Source: an uncultured Croceitalea sp.
Lineage (GTDB): Bacteria; Bacteroidota; Bacteroidia; Flavobacteriales; Flavobacteriaceae
Reading direction: 5' to 3'
DNA: 64,000 nt
Assembly (NCBI GenBank): GCA_947494805.1
Contig: CANLWK010000001.1
Coordinates: forward strand, 1,116,001 to 1,180,000
Part shown: piece by piece, positions 44,581 to 52,872 of the stretch
How positions within the stretch are numbered: the first letter of the stretch is position 1
Layout: every line of letters starts with the position of its first letter
The notes under the pieces: generated by a model
Databases searched by the model: none
What the model was told of the DNA's origin: nothing
What the model saw: the letters and a program-made list of their open reading frames with translations, nothing else
Made by a program: the position numbers and the translations under genes

Positions 44581-44624
44581 AGTTTGAATTTAAGTGCTGC
44601 GAATCAAAAACTGTTTTGGTTGTC

Positions 44625-45662
44625 TTATTCTATCTTTTTAAAGAACGGTCCATCTTTTTTCAGTTGGTAGCCAATAATTTGGTTTGAAGCATTTCGTTTA
44701 AATGTCACCATACTTTTGTACACATCTGAAAATACATCGCCTTTTTCATGATATATCGGATAAGTGGTACCATGAACAATAGCATTGAGATCACCTTTTT
44801 TTTCGTTGAGCACCACTTGCAAATACATATTGTCCTCAAACTCATAAGTGCCTTCAAACGTTTTCAACTCTTTCAAAGAAATCTGCTTTTTATAGGGGTC
44901 TTCGTCGGTCAAGAGTAGCCCATTGCCCAATTGCCAATTATCATATTCCATAGTATAAGCAATGCGTTTCGCCGAGTTCAAACCTTGTAGTTTTGCTACC
45001 AAATGTAGGGCTCCATCTATTCCGGCTGATATACCAGCTGTGGTGATAATATTGCCATTGTCCACATATCGGACGTCTCTACGAACATCGATTTTTGGGT
45101 ATGACTTCTCTAGATTGTCTAAAGCACTATGAAAGGTTGTGGCTGTTTTTCCGTCAAGTATACCGGCTTCTGCCAAAATAAAGGCCCCTGTACATACTGA
45201 AAAGTGATACTCCACATTTTGGTTTTTTACCCATTCAATGACCTTGGGATTCTTGGTTGGGGCATTGGAGTTACCGCCAAAAAAAGCCAGAATATCGGCC
45301 TTTGGCGCGTTTTCAATGGTATAGTCGGGCAGTACCGTAAGAATTCCTTGCGATTTTATGGGTTCGGCAGTTGCTGAAACCGTAAATACATTAAAGCCCG
45401 CATATGACAAAACTTCCATAGGGCCTGCAAAATCCAATACTTCAACCCTATCCTGTAGATAAAAGGCAATGGTCTTTACATCTTCTTTTTTTATAAGTGG
45501 CATATTACAATGTGAACATGTTCCAGGCCCGTCTTGCTCTTTGGTGTCACATGTTAAATCACAAGGTGGACAAACATAAATTGTAGGCTTTCCATTCAAT
45601 TGCCGTGCTGGTGAATGAAAGCTAATTAGGCACGCGGCGAATAGTACAATTAATCTGTTCAT
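44625..45662 (-). CDS. Cys-rich metal-binding module fused to DJ-1/PfpI domain
   Basis: This 345-residue exported protein has a signal peptide (LIVLFAACLISFHS) and then a metal-binding-like module with Cys31, Cys34, Cys38, Cys49 and Cys52 in YVCPPCDLTCDTKEQDGPG and TCSHCNMPL. A DJ-1/PfpI domain (about 68-245) has VEVLDFAGPMEVLSYAG, the nucleophile Cys in FSVCTGAFILAEAGILDG and TTAGISAGIDGALHLV, as in isonitrile hydratase and GlxA effector domains. A C-terminal beta-rich domain (about 260-345) resembles DUF3471-like tails. It is first of two genes and divergent from a membrane AraC regulator, a likely controller. Confidence 0.72.
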   Translation of the reverse strand: MNRLIVLFAACLISFHSPARQLNGKPTIYVCPPCDLTCDTKEQDGPGTCSHCNMPLIKKEDVKTIAFYLQDRVEVLDFAGPMEVLSYAGFNVFTVSATAEPIKSQGILTVLPDYTIENAPKADILAFFGGNSNAPTKNPKVIEWVKNQNVEYHFSVCTGAFILAEAGILDGKTATTFHSALDNLEKSYPKIDVRRDVRYVDNGNIITTAGISAGIDGALHLVAKLQGLNSAKRIAYTMEYDNWQLGNGLLLTDEDPYKKQISLKELKTFEGTYEFEDNMYLQVVLNEKKGDLNAIVHGTTYPIYHEKGDVFSDVYKSMVTFKRNASNQIIGYQLKKDGPFFKKIE

Positions 45663-45684
45663 GTTTTTGATTTTATTGTTTTTT

Positions 45685-45692
45685 CAAAAGTA
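45685..45692 (-). promoter_or_regulatory. Probable -7 element for the DJ-1/hydrolase pair
   Basis: The minus strand reads TACTTTTG, an exact TAnnTTTG match, about 23 bases upstream of the DJ-1 gene ATG. Confidence 0.45.
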
Positions 45693-45817
45693 GATATTGA
45701 GTTGCAGGGCCTAAAGGACAATACTGCGCAGTTTTGGGACATTCTGAATTTCAAGAACGACCTAGAAAAAATCACGTTCGATTGGCTAGTTTATTGAGCG
45801 AAACTTTAAGATAACTT

Positions 45818-45831
45818 TCACTGAAGTGAAG
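45818..45831. promoter_or_regulatory. 14-bp palindrome in divergent intergenic region
   Basis: TTCACT, GA, AGTGAA is a perfect dyad between the DJ-1 gene (start 45662) and the AraC-type gene (start 45891). It is a possible operator; the binding protein is unknown. Confidence 0.3.
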
Positions 45832-45890
45832 GATACGGCCAGTATATTTATCCTCTTACATTAAATGAAAAGTGCTTAATACATTTTGAT

Positions 45891-47036
45891 TTGATTTTTA
45901 TAACGCTTTTAAATATTGCCATTTTTCAAGGAATAGTAGTTGGAACAATCATTTTGAAATCGCCATTCTTTAGAAGCAAGGCAAACAATTATTTGGCTTA
46001 TGCCATTTTCATACTCTCCCTGCTTTTACTCGATCTTGTTTTTGAGATCCTTGAAATCTATAATACATTTCCTTTACTGCGTATAATCGATAATATTGAG
46101 TGGGGGTTTATTTTTCTCGTTTTTGTGTTGCTGTTCACCATACACCAAGGGAACCATGCAATAAAGGACTCAAAACAAATTAGATGGTTGTTCTTACCCT
46201 TCTACTACTCTGCTATAATCAATATTTTCAATGACCTGGATAAAGTGGCCCATTTATATACAATACCAAATACTGTCAATTTGGTCGTAGAGCATTTGAA
46301 CTTTGCCCAAGTTTTTATACTGGCCTTATTTGTACTTCTTGTTCTGATATCTGCCTTGGTAGTTTTAAAGTCTATAGAAGACAGGCAAGAAAAAAAATGG
46401 ATGTCAATTTTATGGGTATTCGTTTCGATCATATCTCTTTCATGGGTGGTTGCGATTTTTATTGGCTTGTTTTTTGGCTATGATATTTCGTCTTTTATGA
46501 AGTTTTTGGCCTTGTTCGCTACGTTCCTAATTCATTGGACGGCGTATTTTGGTATTTTCAAATATAGATTGGCCAAGGACAAGGAAGGGATTAATACCTT
46601 ACTGGCCAGAAGGGTATCATCCAATCAAAAGATACCATTAAAAAACATTGAGATCAGTGATGAAGCTAAATCAAACAATGCAGAGGTACTTACCAGAGAC
46701 AACCCCTATTTCAGAGAACTGGAAATACTTTGTAAACGACATCAAATTTATAGAGATAGTAATTTGAATAGAGAAAAGGTGGCTGAACAACTTGGTATCA
46801 GTACTGGTTACTTGTCGCAACTTGTAAATACCGTTACTGGAAAAAACTTTGCCAACTACATAAACCATTTTCGAATAGAAGCGGTGAAAGAAATGATTTT
46901 AGATCCCGAGTTTGAAAACTATGGTTTCTTGACCATTGGGTTGGAATCTGGATTTACTTCAAAGACTACATTTTACAAAGCATTCAAAAAGTTTACGGGA
47001 ATGACGCCAAATACCTATAAAAAGGTTCATGGATAA
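45891..47036 (+). CDS. AraC-family regulator with membrane-embedded N-terminus
   Basis: This 381-residue protein has seven hydrophobic segments over residues 3-230 and a C-terminal AraC DNA-binding domain (about 285-380). The latter has NREKVAEQLGISTGYLSQLVN for the first helix-turn-helix and GLESGFTSKTTFYKAFKKF plus TGMTPNTYK for the second. Such proteins sense a signal in the membrane and bind DNA below it. The start is a TTG: no ATG occurs in frame near the beginning of the first membrane helix. It is divergent from the DJ-1/hydrolase pair and probably regulates it. A weak hairpin with a T-run follows near 47055-47080. Confidence 0.82.
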   Translation: MIFITLLNIAIFQGIVVGTIILKSPFFRSKANNYLAYAIFILSLLLLDLVFEILEIYNTFPLLRIIDNIEWGFIFLVFVLLFTIHQGNHAIKDSKQIRWLFLPFYYSAIINIFNDLDKVAHLYTIPNTVNLVVEHLNFAQVFILALFVLLVLISALVVLKSIEDRQEKKWMSILWVFVSIISLSWVVAIFIGLFFGYDISSFMKFLALFATFLIHWTAYFGIFKYRLAKDKEGINTLLARRVSSNQKIPLKNIEISDEAKSNNAEVLTRDNPYFRELEILCKRHQIYRDSNLNREKVAEQLGISTGYLSQLVNTVTGKNFANYINHFRIEAVKEMILDPEFENYGFLTIGLESGFTSKTTFYKAFKKFTGMTPNTYKKVHG

Positions 47037-47090
47037 GTACCGATTTATTAAATCTTAAGGTATTGAAACCTTTTTAATTTCCTTTCATTC

Positions 47091-47098
47091 TAGTTTTG
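47091..47098 (+). promoter_or_regulatory. Probable -7 element
   Basis: TAGTTTTG matches TAnnTTTG exactly, 26 bases upstream of the ATG at 47125. A second exact match TAAATTTG lies closer to the gene and would give a leaderless transcript. Confidence 0.4.
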
Positions 47099-47124
47099 GT
47101 CCGTAAAATTAAATTTGAACTTGA

Positions 47125-47682
47125 ATGAAGAAAAGTTTTTTATTGGTCATAGTTTCACTCCAATTTTTCACGACCCAAGCCCAACAAAAGAATAGGGCCG
47201 CAGTAGATCAAGCCTACAAGAAGAATGAGATAAAGTTTAATGTTCTTAGATCGTTGTCAGGTGCTTTTGAAGTTGTTTATGAAAGAAGTTTAAATAAAAG
47301 ATCATCTCTTGGCGCATCAGTTTTTGTACCGTATAATCAAGGAAAAGTAACAGAAGATATAGATGTCAACTATTTCATTACTTCGTATTATAGAAGATAT
47401 TTTGGTAAAAAGTATGGATCCGGTTTTTTTCTTGAAGGGTTTGGAATGCTAACATCAATTGATGGTAAACAATTGATGGATGAGAATGGTAATTTAACAC
47501 CAAATGAAGGCCCAGATGTAATTGATTTCGCTCCTGGTATTGGTTTAGGAAGTAAATGGGTTACTAAAAGCGGATTTGTTTTTGAGGGCAACCTGGGTTT
47601 GGGACGACTCTTGTTCAATGCAGAAAAAACGGACCATGATAGCGTTTATAGACTTGGGCTAAGTGTTGGTTACAGGTTTTAA
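47125..47682 (+). CDS. DUF3575-like outer-membrane beta-barrel protein
   Basis: This 185-residue protein has a signal peptide (cleavage near TTQAQ) and a small beta-barrel pattern: IKFNVLRSLSGAFEVVYER, SSLGASVFVPYN, YRRYFGKKYGSGFFLEGFGML, PGIGLGSKWVTKSGFVFEGNLGLGRLL and the terminal GLSVGYRF. This agrees with DUF3575 proteins of Bacteroidota. It is probably an outer-membrane protein without known function. It stands between the AraC gene and a beta-lactamase-fold hydrolase, each with separate spacing. Confidence 0.75.
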   Translation: MKKSFLLVIVSLQFFTTQAQQKNRAAVDQAYKKNEIKFNVLRSLSGAFEVVYERSLNKRSSLGASVFVPYNQGKVTEDIDVNYFITSYYRRYFGKKYGSGFFLEGFGMLTSIDGKQLMDENGNLTPNEGPDVIDFAPGIGLGSKWVTKSGFVFEGNLGLGRLLFNAEKTDHDSVYRLGLSVGYRF

Positions 47683-47731
47683 TGAATAACCCAAAAAAAA
47701 TTTATAACCCTAATAGTTAAGTTGAAAAACA

Positions 47732-48952
47732 ATGAAAAAGATGCTTACGGTAGTCATCGGAATACTTGGTGCGATAGTACTATTTTCTTGGGTCTGGAAC
47801 CCACAGTTGTTTAAAATAGCATGGTATCAAAAGCCACAGGTCGATACGTACCAACACTTTCCTTTAAGAGTGGTAAAAGCAAGTACTGAACCTTTCAATT
47901 TCAGCAATGATAAAAGTAAAGGACATACATTGGATTCATTGCTGGTGAAAAATTGGGAAGGAACGGAGGTTCGGTTTGATGATTATTTTAAGAAGGGAGA
48001 TTTGCTCGCTTTTTTGGTTATTAGAAATGATACACTGATATATGAAAGATATGGTCAGGACTATAAGAAGATGAAGATTTCAAATACTTTTTCAATAGGG
48101 AAATCAATGATTTCGATTCTTGTTGGCAAAGCAATAGATCAGGGGCTTATTCGGAATACGAACCAAAAAATAATTGAGTTTTTACCCGAGTTCAAGCATA
48201 TTGAGGGTTTTGATAAACTTACCATTCATGATTTATTGAACATGAAGTCGGGTCTAAAATTCAAAAGGGTAGGTGACGGTATAATTTCTGATTTGTTTTC
48301 TGATGAGGCCAAGTTTTATTATACCAATAATTTAAAAAGAGATCTTTTAAATGTAAAAATGGATACGATACCTGGTACAGGGTGGAAGTATAGTAACCTT
48401 GATCCTTTACTATTGACATGGCTATTAGAAAAAGCAACAGGGCAGAAAGTCTCGGAGTATTTTGAAAAAGAAATTTGGAAGCCGATTGGGGCCGAATATG
48501 ACGCAAGTTGGGGCATTGATCGAGAAGATGGTTTAGAAAACTCACCGAGCAGTTTTCAATGTACGGCTATAGACCTCGCTAAGATTGGACGTTTGTTTCT
48601 TCATAATGGCGAAAAAGACTCTTTAAAAATACTACCGTCAGACTGGATTTACCGTAGTACCCGCATTTCAAAGGATAATAGAATAAATACTTCAAAAGGG
48701 CTGCAAAAGGCTACACATCAATACTATTGGTGGTTACCGCAAACAGGTTTTGAAGGGGATTATTCTGCGGAAGGATTAAGAGGGCAGCGACTTTATGTAA
48801 ACCCCAATGAGAAGATTGTCATCGTTCAATTTGCAAATCGCGGATACGGGGGCTACCCGTATAGGACCATTTCAAATCACTTTGCTACAAAACCTCTTAG
48901 TTTAAAAACTCCGATGGATAGCATACAAAACCATGGCACCCGGTCAAATTAG
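47732..48952 (+). CDS. Serine hydrolase, beta-lactamase class C fold
   Basis: This 406-residue protein has an N-terminal membrane anchor or signal (VIGILGAIVLFSWVW). The penicillin-binding-protein fold is shown by the SxxK motif in TFSIGKSMISILVG, the YxN motif in WKYSNLDPLLLTWLLEKATG and a late Gly-rich strand GLRGQRLYVNPNEKIVIVQ. Relatives include 6-aminohexanoate-dimer hydrolase and esterases; none of the specific beta-lactamase features is decisive. It is probably periplasmic. Its stop overlaps the stop of the convergent GlxA regulator by 4 bases. Confidence 0.82.
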   Translation: MKKMLTVVIGILGAIVLFSWVWNPQLFKIAWYQKPQVDTYQHFPLRVVKASTEPFNFSNDKSKGHTLDSLLVKNWEGTEVRFDDYFKKGDLLAFLVIRNDTLIYERYGQDYKKMKISNTFSIGKSMISILVGKAIDQGLIRNTNQKIIEFLPEFKHIEGFDKLTIHDLLNMKSGLKFKRVGDGIISDLFSDEAKFYYTNNLKRDLLNVKMDTIPGTGWKYSNLDPLLLTWLLEKATGQKVSEYFEKEIWKPIGAEYDASWGIDREDGLENSPSSFQCTAIDLAKIGRLFLHNGEKDSLKILPSDWIYRSTRISKDNRINTSKGLQKATHQYYWWLPQTGFEGDYSAEGLRGQRLYVNPNEKIVIVQFANRGYGGYPYRTISNHFATKPLSLKTPMDSIQNHGTRSN

Positions 48953-49920
48953 ATTATTGTCGAAAAAGGGTTGGTTTGATATTTTTTCAACAGGCTTCTA
49001 AGCTGATTGCTACTATTAAGGCCACATGCCTTTGCCACTGAACTCACTTTTTCGTTTTGCGACAATAGCTGTAAAGCCTTTTCAACGCGTAGTTTTTCTA
49101 CATATGATCCTATGGTAATACCTGTAGTTTTCTTAAAGAGTCGTGTGAGATTCCTTGGGCTCATATGTACTTTTTCTGCAAGTTCTTCAATGGACTTTTT
49201 TTCGGCCAACTGTTGGGCAAGTAGATCTTGTACTTGGTGCACACGATTCTCAATATGATTTCGATACTGCAGAAAAACGCTTAGTTGGGGGTCATTTTCA
49301 GTTCGTCTTAAATAAATGACCACTTCTTTGGCAATTTTTGTGGCAAAAACGGGCCCTAGCAGTTCTTCCAAAAGAAACAACGATAGGTCAATACCCGAGG
49401 ACACCCCTGCACTTGAATATAGGTTACCATCTTTGACGAATAATCGGTCTGTTTGTAGCTTTGCTTTTGGGAAACGTTCTTGAAAATCTTCAAAATACTT
49501 CCAATGTGTGGCACAGTTCTTTTTGTCGCACAAACCACCGAAGGCAAGTAGATAGGTTCCTGTGCAGATGGAGCAGATTTTGGCGCTATTTTGAGATTGT
49601 CTTTTTAACCAAACAAAAAAGCCTTCATTTTTTATGCTAAAATCTTCGGCAAAGAAAATACGAGACTCAAAACCTGGTATGATGAGTATATCATTTTCAT
49701 TAAGCTCGAAAGAGGTGAAGTGCTCAAGGGGACCAAGGGAAAGCCCTGCACTGGATAGGGCTTCTTTTTTGTTTTCAAGCGCAAGAAAATAGGTTGCGAT
49801 ATTGGCACCGTATTCGTTGGCCTCATAAAACAAGTGAACAGGACCGGTAACGTCTAACAATTGTACTTCCTGTGGAACAAGAAAAAAGACCCGGTGTTTT
49901 ACGTTCGCTGCCTTTTTCAT
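48949..49920 (-). CDS. GlxA-type AraC regulator with DJ-1/PfpI domain
   Basis: This 323-residue cytoplasmic regulator has an N-terminal DJ-1/PfpI sensor domain (about 10-195: VFFLVPQEVQLLDVTGPVHLF, CSICTGTYLLAFGGLCDKK, SSAGVSSGIDLSLFLLEE). The C-terminal AraC domain (about 225-320) has SIEELAEKVHMSPRNLTRLF and VAKACGLNSSNQLRSLLKKY. GlxA-type proteins regulate amine, betaine or arginine catabolism in other phyla. The ATG overlaps the creatininase stop (ATGA), so it is made together with that enzyme and probably responds to its pathway. Confidence 0.85.
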   Translation of the reverse strand: MKKAANVKHRVFFLVPQEVQLLDVTGPVHLFYEANEYGANIATYFLALENKKEALSSAGLSLGPLEHFTSFELNENDILIIPGFESRIFFAEDFSIKNEGFFVWLKRQSQNSAKICSICTGTYLLAFGGLCDKKNCATHWKYFEDFQERFPKAKLQTDRLFVKDGNLYSSAGVSSGIDLSLFLLEELLGPVFATKIAKEVVIYLRRTENDPQLSVFLQYRNHIENRVHQVQDLLAQQLAEKKSIEELAEKVHMSPRNLTRLFKKTTGITIGSYVEKLRVEKALQLLSQNEKVSSVAKACGLNSSNQLRSLLKKYQTNPFSTII

Positions 49921-50681
49921 TGATAAAGGTTTTCAATATCGGCTTGGGCAATATCAACGAGTAGTTGCCCCATTTTTTTGCATACGGCATTGAAGAATTT
50001 TTCACCTTTTTCTTCTGTAGCTTTCATTGGGTTGCCGACCCCGGTATCATCACTGATTTTAGACCATGGTCGTTCGGTCCAAGCCCAGCCTTCTGAAAAC
50101 GCTTTGATTTTATTCTTACGTTCTTTTCCTGCGCCCCAATCCATTTTTGGTAAAACGAACTTTGGTGTCAAATGTAAGATAAGGCTGGTCTCCATTTCAT
50201 CGGCATGGTCTCCGATAACTTCAAAGAAATCCTCTCTCTTTAGACTTTGAGGCCAAAAAGTTGAGCATAAAAACATCTTAGGATACAATAGACCAAGCTC
50301 GCGTATAATTGATTTCCAGTTATTACCACCATGACTGTTCAATAGCATAAACTTTCGGACACCCTGATTGTTCAGCACCTGAATAAGGTCTTTCAAAATT
50401 GCGAATTGGGTACTGGGGTTTAGGTTCATATCTAAATAAATATCTGATTGTCCCGTATTGACCCCAAAAGGCACTGTAGGCAATACAATAACCTTCGCAC
50501 CTTGTTCCCAGGCGATTCTTGCTGATTCTTCGGCAATAGCGGTACCTTCAATGGTATCGGTGCCATAGGGTAAATGATAGTTATGTGCTTCGGTCGCTCC
50601 CCATGGTAAAATGGCCAAATCAAATTGTTCGTCTTTTAAGTGTTTCCAATTGGTTTCAGCTAAAACATAGGGTCGTATCAT
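49917..50681 (-). CDS. Creatininase-family amidohydrolase
   Basis: This 254-residue metal-dependent hydrolase has the family motifs LPWGATEAHNYHLPYGTD, LLNSHGGNNWKSIIREL and GDHADEMETSLILHLTP, which give the His, Asp and Glu ligands of the two-metal site. The family includes creatininase, formamide and riboflavin-pathway hydrolases, and enzymes of mycofactocin-type processing, so the substrate is unknown. It is translationally coupled to the GlxA regulator downstream. The region upstream holds the pruA terminator, so it starts its own transcript. Confidence 0.85.
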   Translation of the reverse strand: MIRPYVLAETNWKHLKDEQFDLAILPWGATEAHNYHLPYGTDTIEGTAIAEESARIAWEQGAKVIVLPTVPFGVNTGQSDIYLDMNLNPSTQFAILKDLIQVLNNQGVRKFMLLNSHGGNNWKSIIRELGLLYPKMFLCSTFWPQSLKREDFFEVIGDHADEMETSLILHLTPKFVLPKMDWGAGKERKNKIKAFSEGWAWTERPWSKISDDTGVGNPMKATEEKGEKFFNAVCKKMGQLLVDIAQADIENLYQ

Positions 50682-50712
50682 TCGGTAGTAAACTTTTGAA
50701 TATGAACATAAA

Positions 50713-50750
50713 AATAGCCGTTATTCCTTCAAAATTCAGAAATAACGGCC
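50713..50750 (-). terminator. Intrinsic terminator of pruA
   Basis: GCCGTTATT (50717-50725) pairs with AATAACGGC (50741-50749), with a 15-base loop. On the minus strand TATTTTTATG follows. It lies 27 bases beyond the pruA stop. Confidence 0.8.
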
Positions 50751-50776
50751 AAGTTTTTAAACGAGTATGCCCTATA

Positions 50777-52405
50777 TTATCCCAAGAAAGGGTAGCGGTA
50801 ATCCTCAGGGGTCACAAAAGTTTCTTTGATCAGTCTTGGTGAGACCCAACGCAATAAGTTTTGTGCAGAACCAGCTTTGTCGTTTGTGCCAGATGCTCTA
50901 GCACCACCAAATGGCTGTTGCCCAACAACGGCACCAGTAGGTTTGTCATTGATATAGAAGTTGCCGGCGCAGTTTTGCAATGCCTTTGTGGCTTCGTCTA
51001 TGGCGTAACGGTCCGTAGCTAAAACAGCCCCGGTCAATGCATACTCTGAAGTGCCATCGACCAATTTTAAAGTGTCACTCCAATTCTCGTCATTATAAAT
51101 ATATACGGTGACCACCGGGCCGAAAAGCTCAGTACACATAGTGGTGTATTTTGGATCTTCGGTAAGAATTACCGTAGGCTCTATAAAATATCCTTTTGAT
51201 TTATCATAACTACCACCGGCGACTATTTCAGCATTTGAATCTGCCTTGGCCTGGTCAATGTACTCTGCCAATTTGTCAAAAGAACCTTCGTGGATGACAG
51301 CAGTAATAAAGTTGCTCATATCTTCGGGTGAACCGGGCTTGTTAAAACTCTCTACATCTTTTTTGACCAAACCTAAAATCTCGTCAGCGGTTGATTTTGG
51401 CAGGTATACCCTTGAAGCGGCACTACACTTTTGACCTTGAAATTCAAAAGCTCCTCTAGTGATGGCCGTTGCGACCTGTTGAGGTCTGGCCGTTGGGTGG
51501 GCAATAATGAAATCTTTGCCCCCTGTTTCACCAACAATACGTGGGTAGGTTTTATAGGTATGGATGTTGTTTCCGATCTGTTTCCATAATTCTTTGAATA
51601 CATGGGTTGAACCTGTAAAATGGATTCCTGAAAAATCAGGACTTGCCAATACCGTTTCCGTAATCATGATGGGGTCGCCCATGACCATGTTGATAACGCC
51701 ATCGGGCAGACCTGCCTCTTTGAACACGTCCATGATGACTTTTGCAGAATACACCTGGCTATCGCTAGGTTTCCAAATGACAACATTGCCCATCATGGCA
51801 GCACTCGCAGGTAAATTGCCGGCAATAGCTGTAAAATTGAATGGTGTAATGGCATATACAAAGCCTTCCAAAGGACGATATTCCACACGGTTCCAGATAC
51901 CTTCGGCAGACTCGGGCTGCTCTTGATATATCTGCGACATATACTCTACGTTGAAACGCAAGAAATCAATGAATTCACACGCCGCGTCAATTTCAGCTTG
52001 ATGAATGGTTTTTGATTGGGCCACCATGGTGGCCGCATTAATTTTTGCGCGATAAGGTCCTGCGATAAGTTCGGCAGCTTTTAAAAAGATAGCCGCACGT
52101 TGCTCCCAAGTAAGGTTGGCCCATGCTTCTCGAGAATTTAAGCAATTGGCAATCGCCTTTTCAATATGTGTTTTTTCGGCGGTATGGTACTGACCGACTA
52201 CATGTTTATGGTCATGTGGCGGAGACATAGGTTTAGTGGCCCCGGTTTTAATCTCTTCTGAACCAATGTATAATGGAACTTCTACATTTCCATTGAAATA
52301 TGCCTTGTACTGTTGTAGTACTTCTTCGCGCTCAGGACTGCCCGGAGCATAGCTTTTGATAGGTTCGTTATATGCTGTAGGAACTTGAAAAAAACCTTTA
52401 CCCAT
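50777..52405 (-). CDS. pruA: L-glutamate gamma-semialdehyde dehydrogenase
   Basis: This 542-residue NAD-dependent aldehyde dehydrogenase oxidises glutamate gamma-semialdehyde (from 1-pyrroline-5-carboxylate) to glutamate in proline breakdown. The N-terminus (GKGFFQVPTAYNEPIKSYAPGSPER) is the single-domain PruA/ALDH4 type. It has TPFNFTAIAGNLPASAAMMG, the catalytic Glu in IVGETGGKDF and the Cys in FEFQGQKCSAASR. The proline dehydrogenase partner is not adjacent. The promoter region carries a LacI-type palindrome directly before the -7 element, which suggests control by a sugar-responsive or global LacI-type repressor. Confidence 0.94.
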   Translation of the reverse strand: MGKGFFQVPTAYNEPIKSYAPGSPEREEVLQQYKAYFNGNVEVPLYIGSEEIKTGATKPMSPPHDHKHVVGQYHTAEKTHIEKAIANCLNSREAWANLTWEQRAAIFLKAAELIAGPYRAKINAATMVAQSKTIHQAEIDAACEFIDFLRFNVEYMSQIYQEQPESAEGIWNRVEYRPLEGFVYAITPFNFTAIAGNLPASAAMMGNVVIWKPSDSQVYSAKVIMDVFKEAGLPDGVINMVMGDPIMITETVLASPDFSGIHFTGSTHVFKELWKQIGNNIHTYKTYPRIVGETGGKDFIIAHPTARPQQVATAITRGAFEFQGQKCSAASRVYLPKSTADEILGLVKKDVESFNKPGSPEDMSNFITAVIHEGSFDKLAEYIDQAKADSNAEIVAGGSYDKSKGYFIEPTVILTEDPKYTTMCTELFGPVVTVYIYNDENWSDTLKLVDGTSEYALTGAVLATDRYAIDEATKALQNCAGNFYINDKPTGAVVGQQPFGGARASGTNDKAGSAQNLLRWVSPRLIKETFVTPEDYRYPFLG

Positions 52406-52438
52406 GTCAGAATATTTTTAGTATTAAAAATTGCTGTG

Positions 52439-52446
52439 CAAAGGTA
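52439..52446 (-). promoter_or_regulatory. Probable -7 element for pruA
   Basis: The minus strand reads TACCTTTG, an exact TAnnTTTG match, about 34 bases upstream of the pruA ATG. The palindrome at 52448-52461 lies one base further upstream. Confidence 0.5.
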
Positions 52447-52447
52447 A

Positions 52448-52461
52448 CGAAAGCGTTTTCG
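52448..52461. promoter_or_regulatory. LacI/cre-like operator at the pruA promoter
   Basis: CGAAAGCGTTTTCG is a near-palindrome (one mismatched pair) with the central CG of LacI/GalR sites. It differs from the left operator at 8811-8824 at only two of 14 bases. Its place between the expected -33 and -7 elements would block polymerase. Confidence 0.5.
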
Positions 52462-52481
52462 AAAGAAAAACAAACTTAGTC

Positions 52482-52868
52482 TTAGTTCAAAGCAAAAGGT
52501 GCCGCAAATTTAAAGGTGGGCACATCAACCATGAAATCGGTTGCAGAAGCCAAATCGACCATTCGATAGTGGCCTCGCATAGCACCGATAGGTGATGCTA
52601 AAAGGCAGCCTGAACTGTAAGTGTGCGATTTACCGGGCTTGATGACCGGCTTTTTGCCAATGACACCTTCACCATCAACGGTTTCCATTTCTTTTAATGA
52701 GTCAAAAATATCCCAATGTCTGGCGGTCAATTGTACCGTTTGGGCGCTTTGGTTTTCTATGGTTATGGTGTATCCAAACGCATAGTGCATTTTGTAGTTT
52801 TTGAAGAAGGTACCTTCAAATGAGGTTTGAACCGATACTTTAATTCCTTTGGTGACCTGGGTAATCAT
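52482..52868 (-). CDS. apaG: ApaG protein
   Basis: This 128-residue protein has a fibronectin-III-like fold. The pattern is VQTSFEGTFFKNYKMHYAFGYTITIEN, LTARHWDIFDS, GVIGKKPVIKPGKSHTYSSG and MRGHYRMVDLAS, which are the ApaG family marks. ApaG is linked genetically to Co2+/Mg2+ efflux and Ap4A levels, but its biochemical role is unclear. It follows the DUF3667 gene by 4 bases on the same strand and probably shares its transcript. Confidence 0.92.
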   Translation of the reverse strand: MITQVTKGIKVSVQTSFEGTFFKNYKMHYAFGYTITIENQSAQTVQLTARHWDIFDSLKEMETVDGEGVIGKKPVIKPGKSHTYSSGCLLASPIGAMRGHYRMVDLASATDFMVDVPTFKFAAPFALN

Positions 52869-52872
52869 ATGC

